A DNA stretch of 64,000 nt from Tuctoria greenei. Lineage: Eukaryota > Streptophyta > Magnoliopsida > Poales > Poaceae. The stretch's first letter is position 1. Each line of letters begins with the position of its first letter. The position numbers and the translations under genes are program-made. Below are positions 56,105 through 64,000 of the stretch, one piece after another. Below the pieces are notes generated by a model. It saw only the letters and a list, made by a program, of their open reading frames with translations. It did no database searches and was not told where the DNA came from. The DNA is taken from assembly GCA_036927565.1 (NCBI GenBank), contig JAYESD010000004.1, forward strand, positions 91,206,942 through 91,270,941. Direction: 5' to 3'.

Positions 56105-57943
56105 ATGTCTGACTTCGAGCGCAATCTTTCGAGTTCCAACCCAGCGGGGGAGGAGCGCCGCACCAAGGAGAGGGGTGCTGAAGTGCCTCCCCCTCCCAGA
56201 GATCCCCGGGAGGCACGCACCAAAGCTCAAATCATCAAGGCAAGAACCAAGGCTGCCCTCATCGAGGCGCAGAAAGCTAAGGAAGAACGGCGGTTGAAGA
56301 CACTTGAAGCTTCCAGAATAGCCGCATCTGTCTACAACGAAGACGAAGCCATTGCTCGTGCTACTGAAGACTCTCTCCGTGAGGCACGAAAGAAGAAGAG
56401 AGAAGATAGAGAGGCCCACAATTCCAGGGCCGCAGAGGCCAATGCCCCCAAGAGGAAGAAGCTCGTCACCATTGGCGAGAAGGCTAAGGGAAAGGAGCAA
56501 GCCCAAGGGGCAGCTGGGCCTAGGGTCGAGCGTGACCCTAAGAAGGGAAAGGCTCCGGCTCTAGTCGAGCCGAAGAAGAAAAAGCCAACTGTCAAGGTGC
56601 CAGCCAAGAAGGCACCCGGAGGGGTAGTGATCCGTGAGAAAGGGAAGGCCCAGACCGTTGGCCCTCTCAAGATGCACAGTCCAGCACGTAACCCCAATAG
56701 GCAGCCCAACTTGGCTGCAAATGTGTTCAAAGGAAAGGGAGCTGAGAAGGCCAGGAGGCTCAAAGATGAGAATGTCTATAGGTTTGAGAGTTCCACCGCC
56801 GACCCTCGGTTTTGGTGTAACTTCTACTGCGATTACTATCGCACAATCTATCAGGCAATGAAGAAGCCAGTGATCCAGGCTCAATGGGTGGACTGGGCCT
56901 ATATGGCTAAGAAGAAACACGAGGCATTTGATGCAGTGATTGAGGTAGCTGAGCGTCACGGGATCAAAGACATTCTTGGATTCAAGTATGACTGGAATGA
57001 GGAGGTCATCGTACAGTTTTATACCACAGTTCAATTCCACTCTCATGGCGACCAAGCCATCACTTAGATGACCAACGGTGAGCAGTACTATGCCACCTTC
57101 GAGGTCTTTGCTCAGACTCTTGGACTGGAGAGTCACCTGGACCATGAGATCATTATCTCTAATCTCAAGGCTATGGACAGGGATGACATGAGCTACATGT
57201 ACCCTCCTCACGTCCACTATGAAGCTGGATTGGCCAGGAACATCCTTCCCTTCTATAGCATCCTTAATAGGATTCTTAGGAGGACGGTGGCTCCTAAAGA
57301 AGGGGATGCGAGGATCATCCAGGGTCACCTCAGGCACCTGTTGGTTCTCATTGATGGACATGAGATGTTCAACCTTGTGGATTACATCTTTGATGATATC
57401 TACAACATCTCACACACATCCAACCGTGCCTGTGGCTATGCCCCTTACATAATGTGCCTGATAGAGAAGGTGTCCGGGCTCGTGTTTGTGAAGGACACCA
57501 CTCACCAGCCTCTCCGACCCCAGATGCCACCTGCTGTCCTGACTCCTACCCGGAGGAAGAATGCGGAGCCATCCTCCCGCTCCGAGGTACCTCCTTCCGT
57601 TGCACCTCCATCTCAGCACTCGGCCGTCTCCTCTAGCAGCGGAGTCCTCAAGTTTCTTCGCTCCATCTTCACCTCGTGCCGCAAAGCCGAGGTGCGAGCT
57701 CAGAGGACTGAGCGGTATGTGAGGAAGATCTGCGACAAGCTCAAGATACCGATGAGCCCTGAGGCCTCCGACGACGAGCTCACTCCGTACCCGCTTCTCA
57801 CCCCCGATGAGTTGACACTCTTGGGTGAGACAGAGGGTACCTCTGCACCGACCTCCGACGACAACGACGACAATGCCGATGATGATGAGGATGTCACAGA
57901 CCCCGAGGCCACAAAGAGTGGCAGTGATGAGGACGAGGACTAG
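56105..57943 (+). pseudogene. Third ORF (env-like / plant transposon protein) of copia-2
   Basis: ATG at 56105 (MSDFERNLSSSNPAGEERR); 612 codons with one TAG at 57065-57067, just before MTNGEQYYATFEVF, where related third ORFs usually have W (inference: TGG to TAG). The N-terminal ~230 residues are Lys/Glu/Arg-rich and predicted helical (KARTKAALIEAQKAKEERRL). The central domain (YRFESSTADPRFW, YTTVQFH, FAQTLGLESHLDHEII, LVDYIFDDIYNI) matches the plant transposon-protein type of third ORF. The tail is acidic (SDDNDDNADDDEDV). No signal peptide or convincing membrane span is visible, so a surface-protein role is unsupported. A splice acceptor upstream suggests a separate spliced mRNA. Confidence 0.75.
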
Positions 57944-58367
57944 CTTTTAGGTCCTAGTCCCCCTTCTTTTCCTTTTTGGTGCCTTGATGCCAAAGGGGGA
58001 GAGTTAGGTGGAGTTAGTCTTTTGTGTGGTGCCTTTGGACTTGTCTTGTAATATATTTATGCTCTTGGATGTTGGATGTTTAATGTTGTGCAAGACATGT
58101 TACTATTGCTTAATTTCAATATGATGCTCTCATTGACTATCTTGTGATTATATTGATGTTTCTTATATCTTGTCACAATTGTTGAGCACATCACGTAGGC
58201 ACCCCACCATAACGTGTGTGGGTATGAAAGATCTCCTCCACCTCTTTTACATGTTGCATACATTGAGGGGGAGTCTATCATACGCACACATGTTATGAAA
58301 ACCAAATTTATACTCTTAATAGTGAAGGACTTGATGTGTTGTCATCAATCACCAAAAAGGGGGAGAT
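57944..58367 (+). other. 3' end of copia-2 with PPT and PPT-like tracts
   Basis: The PPT AAAAAGGGGGAGAT lies at 58354-58367, directly before the LTR. Similar tracts lie near 57992 (AAAGGGGGAGAG) and 58265 (GAGGGGGAG). No gene. Confidence 0.85.
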
Positions 58368-60011
58368 TGAAAGTGCATCTAGGTTCCCCGTGGGTTTTGG
58401 ATGATTGATGACGACAATTAAGTCGCTAATGAGCTAAAGTGATCTTTAGCACAGGTGTGGACTCGATCGGAGACGCAAACCCTCAAAAAGGAAAAGGAAG
58501 GAAATGGAGTCGACTCGAAGCGTAGAAACTAGGGTTTCTAGCGTGTTGAGTTGGACTAGCCGTAGAAATAGGAGGGTGTGTGAGTAAAGTGCAATGAGAT
58601 CAAGTTAGGAGCCCATGAGTGGTGGTTTAGGTAGAAACCCCCCTTGAAAGTTGAAGTTAGAGTAGTCTGGCAGGAGGGGCCGGACTAGTCCGCCTGAGGG
58701 CCGGACTAGTCTGCTCCTGGGCAGACTAGTCCGTTCTAGCACGGACCAAAAGGTCCTGTGTGACTTCGGACTAGTCCGTAGTGGGACGGACTAGTCCATG
58801 GTACCCCTAGAGTGAAGTTTTGGGACTAAGTCCAGGAGAGCGAACTTGTCCGTTTTGGGGCGGACCAATAGGTTCTGAGTGAGATCGGACTAGTCCGTCC
58901 ATGGGCCGGACTAGTCCGTGTAGCTAAGTGCAGAGAGGTTTTGCGACTAAGTCTGGGAAGGCCGGACTAGTCCGCCCGTGGGGCTGGACTAGTCCGTGGT
59001 CTTTAGACTAGTCTGTTTTCACACGGAACAAAAGGTTCTGTGTGAGATCGGACTAGTCCGGTGGGGGCCGGACTAGTCCGTTGTTGAAGTTACTGTTTGA
59101 ATTTGAAGTTTGGCAGGTAGTGTGACGATTGCCGCGCAGTGGGACAGTTGTCAGAGGGGTCAGTGGTCCCCTAGACCGGACTAGTCCGGGCCGTAGGCCG
59201 GACTAGTCCGCCCATCTGCTGAAGTCAGCAGTATGGGCTTGGGACCTCTATAAATAGAGGTCCCCTGGGTTCTTTTGAACAACCTCTTGAGCAACCTGTA
59301 ACCCTAGTGCCGCCACAGCAAAACTTGGAGCATTCTTGAGCCTCTTTCTTTCCTACTTCCCCTCTAAAACTAATTCTTGAGTGGATTAGGGTTTAGTGAG
59401 GTGGAGAAGAGGAAGAACATCGCGCTTAGGCTCCCGGTTTGATCTCTTGCACTTTGTGAATCATTGTGACCTGTGGCTTGAGTTAATCTTTGTGATTTGC
59501 AATTGTAATTGTGGTGGGAGCCTCAGATTGTGAGAAGCCCCAATGAATCTTGTATTCATTCTTCGTGATAGTGGAGAACCAAGTTAGGCCCGTGCGATAA
59601 ACTTGGTGAGGGAAGGGTTGTTGAACCCGGTCCTTTGTGGACTCCTCAACGGGGACGTAGATTTCTTGTGTGGGATCGAACCTCGGGATAAAATCCTTGT
59701 GTCTCCGTGTCCTTCGCATTTCGTTCTAGGGTTGCTAGTTTTGTCTTGTGCTTCACATTGCTACAAACTTGTTCCTCTTAGTCATACACTTGTGTTGGTA
59801 GTTGCTAAACTTGACATAACCATATCCTCACCTGTAGCCTCGAGAAAATCGCCTTAAAACTTGCTAGAAACACTTTTTAGGGATCTTCTCGCAGGCTGAC
59901 CAGACTAGTCCGCCCTAAGACCGGACTAGTCCGCCTCCTGTAATTTAATCTCGTTTTATTAGGTCATTTGCAGGTCGATTAGCCTATTCACCCCCCTCTA
60001 GGCAACTTTCA
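58368..60011 (+). repeat. 3' LTR of copia-2
   Basis: 1,644 bp, TGAAAGTGCATC to GGCAACTTTCA, with one more palindrome unit than the 5' LTR near 58895. TATA box at 59249-59256. Confidence 0.95.
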
Positions 60012-60016
60012 CTGAG
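60012..60016. repeat. Target site duplication of copia-2, right copy
   Basis: CTGAG directly after the LTR end TTTCA; matches 48044-48048. Confidence 0.9.
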
Positions 60017-60984
60017 CATTGGCTTATTCACATAAAAAGTTTTGAAAACAAAATTCTCCTCCTATACATATTTCTCCCCCTTTGTAACATAGAAATAAAA
60101 TGAGAAGAAAAACAAAAATACAAAAAATCTCCCCCTGAGAAGAATCGTGCCAAAACACTTGTGAATGTGTGCAATGTGTGATCAATTTCGCCCCCTTTGA
60201 AAAAAGAGAAATTTTAATTGTTATGAGCAAATTATAACATATACAAATAAAACAAAGCTCATGCAAGTCATACTATCAAGTAACTTACACTATCACATCA
60301 AAGAGATACATAAAGTAGTGTAAGCCATGCTAGAGATCAAATGTATTTTTCAATTTAAGCAAGTCATGATCTCACAAACTTAACTATTTCAAAACATGAA
60401 AGCATGACACTTGTTGATGTATTTTTCATTTTTCAATATTATTTAAATCTCAAATTTTTATCATATAACATTTTCAAGAGATTATATGCTGCATCTGTCT
60501 TATTCTAACCAGCCAAGCCAAGCCTATGTCATTTGACAATCAAAAGCTTAAAGACATGGCTTTAGTCATACACAACTTCTTCCAAGTTTATATCTAAGTG
60601 CAATGATAAGCCATCTCAAAAGAAGAAGTGTGATGCATGCATATTCTCTTGATCTTTACTCAATTTATATTCGACCATAAAAGCTCAACATGTGAATAAA
60701 TTACTTGATTAGTTCTTTCTGATTAAAAGCACTTGTGACCATGGAACAAGTTCAAAACAGAAAGAAAGTTCGACCATGACCAGATTTTGTGTAAGTAATT
60801 ATTCTAATTACTAGACATGGCAAAAACTACAAAATGTATAACATGAGTAATGTAGTAAGAACATTCAGCATGTAAAAGGAATCACAAAGTCATATATGTA
60901 TGAAATACTATACTCATATTATTTTAATTTCAGATTCACAAATATACTTCCCAAGTTTCAAAACTCCCCCTCAATTTAAGCCAT
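60017..60984 (-). other. 3' non-coding tail of copia-3, no gene
   Basis: AT-rich. PPT-like blocks (plus strand CTCCCCCT or CGCCCCCT) occur near 60079, 60130, 60190 and 60965, as in the other two copia elements. Confidence 0.65.
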
Positions 60985-61128
60985 GAGGATGCATAACACC
61001 TATTTCACTACGAATGAAACAAAAACGAGTGAAATCCTAAGGTTTTGTAAAAATGTCAGCCAATTGTTGTTCGATATCTACATGGTGAAGCACAATGTTT
61101 CCTTTTTCAACATTATCACGGAGAAAGT
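60985..61128 (-). pseudogene. C-terminal end of copia-3 RNase H
   Basis: The minus strand reads LRDNVEKGNIVLHHVDIEQQ, then LADIFTKP, a TAG, and DFTRF. This is the conserved end of copia RNase H (compare LADIFTKP in copia-1 and copia-2). It is cut at 61129 by the gypsy-2 LTR. Confidence 0.8.
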
Positions 61129-64000
61129 TGTAAAAGCCCAAAAATTCATAGTGCAAAGTTCAGATAAGAGACTTAAAAAATTTAATGGTGAACCCAAAAA
61201 TTCATAGTCCAAAGTTCAGATAAGAGACTTAAAAGGTCAGAAAGAAAAAAGGAAATGGGCAAAATAAAAAGGATTTAAACCCTGCATGAGGGAATCCAAA
61301 AATTCAAAATAGCTCCTGTTCAAACCTTGACAAAAAAATTTGAGTTCACCATTAGCTTCCAAATATTCCAAATAGCATCCATGTAAAATTTCATAACATT
61401 TGGAGCACATTTGCTATTCAGTTCAATGTGTACATTGAATACTATTCAAATTACAATTCAAATTTGAATTTCAAATTAAACTTGTCCAAATTTGAAATCA
61501 AATTCCATAATCTTAATCTACACCTTTCATTTGGCCTCTCCACAAAAATCTGGAATTTTTGGACAAATATAGGTGGGAGAATTGAAGGACCAGAGAAGAT
61601 AGACTTGAGGGGGGCTGTGGGACCCACTGGTTAGTGAGGCTATTGCATGAGCACTCTATTTCTCACCATGGCGACACCGCACGGCATGCAATGCCAACGG
61701 GCTGCTTGCCTGCTTGCATCATGGCATGCTCCCTACACCTCCCCATCCCTATCTTCGCTTCCTGACCAGAGTGGAAAGGCATCGACATTTCTTCCTCTGT
61801 TTCTCCCCCGACGCGCACAACTCCCTCTGTTCACCCAACCAGCTCAAGATTCTGGCCGGGTTTCCTCATCCTCCCAACAGCAAAGTGGTGCACAAGACTT
61901 CCCTCTACCTTCTCCAGCTTTTGGTTCCTTGTTTCATCGGCTACAACGCTGGTATTTTGCAGTTCAACGAGCGCTGCCGTTCTGCCGCTGCAAGGAGGTC
62001 CACTGCCTCCCCATCATGCCGGCGCCACGGGCCACCTCTCAAGCTGCTCCCAAAAGCAAACAGGATCGCCAGGACATCACTTCTCACGGTAAAAACCATT
62101 CTTCGTTTCATCCCATATCGAGCAAGTATTTCTTATTTTCCTTTCGGCACAAGATTACCCTTCATGTTAGGTTGCGATAGCAATTCGTTTTTTAGGTGGA
62201 GAAATCCCTTGAGCCAGCTAGATATTAGTTTCTATAACGCCTAGTGCACCCCCTGGATCAATCCTCACTGAAAATAATTGACCACCGACGGAGTATTTCA
62301 AGTTTTCCTCATTGCCTTTGAAAAGCACCGCTGCTCGCTGTCGAGCTTGCGTTGGCCGGCCTTTATGTGGTGTTTTCACCTCTTGTTGACTTTCCTCATG
62401 CTCCCAGGAACCTCCCCAGCTTTTCCCCAATGTGTTTGCAACATTTCCGAGCGATTCCGACATGGCCGAAACCCTAGCCGCCACCGCCGCCATCGCGCGC
62501 GCACTTCCTTCCTCTGTCGGCGGGCGCTGACCCCACTACCGTGCTCAGCGTGCTATGTTATGCTCAGGTGGCGAGTTTGGGGAGGGGTGATGGCTGGGAA
62601 ATCAGAGCCAGCGAGCTCGCTGGCGCTGCGCTGCTGCGGGCAGCCCGGACGCCGCCCAGGGCGCGAAGTGGAAGATGAGTCCCCGGGCCTGCGTGTCTGC
62701 CTTTGTTTTTCCTCCCTCGCATCGGCTGTGGCTGGTGATCTTTTGTGGCTAAACGGGTTCATCCAGTGATCTTTTGTGTGGCCCCTTCCTGATTGGTTGA
62801 TTTTAAACCAGTGGGCCCAGACCAATTAATTCAAACTTTTCCCTTTCTAAATAATTCCAGATTTTGAGAAAACTTCTAAATTCAATTACTCCTAGTACAA
62901 TTGCTCAAATAATTCCCAATAAATTCTGTTAGACTCATCTTGATGCCTGTTTTGCAGTGGCGCAATTTGTTGTACATGAACGTCGTAGAATTTTCATAAT
63001 TAATCCCTTTGAGCTAACTGCTTGGGAAATTAATTAATCCTATTATGCTAGTTGGAAAATTCTAAATTTTGGTTAGAACCTTCATTATAATACACTTGAG
63101 ATCCAGAAAAAATTTCAAGTTCATTGGACATCATTTACACGACCAAACAGTGTTCAAATCCCCTATGTCAATTGAAAAATGAGAAATGTACAAACACATT
63201 TTCAGAATTTCTTGCAAAATTGTAAAATCAATTTCTCTCTGTAAGAAGCTCAAAAAAATATAAAACAAAATTTCCTAGAAGCAGCAAAACCTTCTCTACC
63301 ATGATCACCCACTGTTAGCCATGAAAAAGATCCATATTTAATACCAAATTTCAGAAAAGGCTTTTACTTGTTTGAAATTTAGAGAAAACAAGCTTCCTTG
63401 AACATCTTCAATTCTTGGTCCAGTTCTTCCTCATCAAACCTAGTATCCACTGTAAAAATGCCAAAGCCAATTAAAAATCATTTTATACCTGATCAGTGGT
63501 TATAAGATCTTTTATATAGTTTCACTATCACTTATACACTTTATATATTGCATACCATATAGTGACCGAGATCGAGGAGGAGCTGGGGGCCTGGACAGCA
63601 CCATACTGGGGACTAAATTCGATACTGACTCACAGCCAGGCAAGCCTCGATTTGCATTTAAGTGCTATTTCAAAGTTTCTATTTGTATCATTTATGTCTA
63701 GAATGAGTTTTATGCATTAAGGCTAAGGTGCTTGTTACTCCACTTGCATGACGCACAAATCCAATGGAGTATTGGGTAGGTCTACAGCTTGCCAAGTAAA
63801 AAATGCCATGCTATTTTTTTTTTGAGGAATCCGGTAGAAGTTGAGTAGTTGGAATCTACTCACGAGATAGAATTTTATCACACGGGATAGATTTGATTAC
63901 AGAATGGTTTATGAATATGAATCTGAGACCGAGCATCAGATAGGATGTAGCGAGACATGGTCTCACGTCCGTAGCCCTACTTGTGTGGATTGAGGAGCGA
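61129..64000 (+). repeat. LTR of a gypsy-1 relative ('gypsy-2'), partial
   Basis: Starts TGTAAAAGCCC (compare TGTAAAATCCC in gypsy-1) after AAAGT, a likely half of its target duplication. Blocks along it match the gypsy-1 LTR in the same order, for example CACTTGCATGAC and GTATTGGGTAGGTCTAC near 63740-63785. It is clearly a different family by divergence. The LTR is open at the window edge; no gene is seen in these 2.87 kb. Confidence 0.8.
61137..61234. repeat. 56-bp tandem duplication at the start of the gypsy-2 LTR
   Basis: CCCAAAAATTCATAGTGCAA at 61137 repeats at 61193 with one change and continues to GAGACTTAAAA. Confidence 0.85.

Larger units (their letters stand above)
48049..60011 (+). 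mobile_element. Ty1/copia Sirevirus-like retrotransposon 'copia-2', complete
   Basis: LTRs 48049-49660 and 58368-60011, PBS at 49663, gag, pol in copia order, a palindrome-bearing spacer, a third ORF, a PPT and a CTGAG target duplication make a complete 11,963-bp insertion. The organisation parallels copia-1, but the sequences differ enough to be another family. Domains are well preserved; inactivation is by scattered stop codons in gag (3), pol (2) and the third ORF (1). Confidence 0.95.
46397..61128 (-). mobile_element. Ty1/copia element 'copia-3', partial, minus strand, interrupted by copia-2
   Basis: A left LTR (46397-48002), a degenerate PPT after it, a non-coding tail (48003-48048 and 60012-60984) and the last codons of RNase H (to 61128) fit the 3' end of a minus-strand copia element. 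copia-2 sits 46 bp inside it. At 61129 the RNase H reading is cut by the gypsy-2 LTR; the rest of pol would lie beyond the window. Confidence 0.75.

Noticed and set aside
61647..62769. Overlapping ORFs of 160-180 codons
   Set aside because: They lie in the gypsy-2 LTR in a GC-rich stretch corresponding to the promoter-proximal part of the gypsy-1 LTR; no domains.

Overview
The window is a block of nested transposable elements from a plant nuclear genome, almost certainly a grass. Three things point to a grass: long-LTR Tekay/Del-type chromoviruses with an extra ORF ahead of gag, Sirevirus-type Ty1/copia elements with a third ORF after pol, and a CACTA element with TNP2-like and TNPA-like genes. 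I see no host gene, no tRNA or rRNA gene, no CRISPR array and nothing bacterial. Every sizeable coding region belongs to a mobile element, and most are broken.

Layout from left to right. 1-2800: 3'-truncated Tat-type Ty3/gypsy element, plus strand (gag end, protease, RT, RNase H, no integrase). 2801-31154: large chromovirus-type Ty3/gypsy element, plus strand ('gypsy-1'). Its 5' LTR lacks about 74 bp at the outer end; it has a PBS, ORF0, gag, a split pol ending in a chromodomain, a PPT and a complete 4.25-kb 3' LTR. 12002-24058, inside gypsy-1 pol: complete Sirevirus-like copia element on the minus strand ('copia-1') with 1.4-kb LTRs and target duplication ACAGT. 31155-46390: left-truncated, probably non-autonomous minus-strand element with a tRNA-Asp primer site and one LTR. 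It is split by a complete CACTA DNA transposon (32155-41579, target duplication TGG). 46397-61128: third copia element, minus strand ('copia-3'): one LTR, a 3' non-coding tail and the last codons of RNase H. It is split by a second complete Sirevirus-like element on the plus strand ('copia-2', 48049-60011, target duplication CTGAG) and cut at 61129 by the LTR of a gypsy-1 relative ('gypsy-2') that runs off the window.

The order of insertion can be read from the nesting. gypsy-1 is older than copia-1; the Asp-primed element is older than the CACTA element; copia-3 is older than copia-2 and gypsy-2. By eye, the copia-1 and copia-2 LTR pairs differ at only a few percent of positions, and the gypsy-1 pair differs more. 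Removing copia-1 and one target copy rejoins the gypsy-1 reading frame exactly. Removing the CACTA element and one TGG restores a 77-79 bp tandem period.

No copy looks autonomous now. copia-1 has a protease active-site change (DSG to DSR) and a stop codon at the catalytic glutamate of integrase. copia-2 has stops in all three of its ORFs. The CACTA transposase has a fully consistent three-exon frame with two TAG codons. The most interesting non-coding signals are families of short palindromes in the U3 of the copia LTRs that recur just upstream of the third ORF in both complete copies, a TATA box inside a near-perfect inverted repeat, and a ~190-bp foldback 5' of the CACTA transposase gene. 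I did not find a clearly new biological system.
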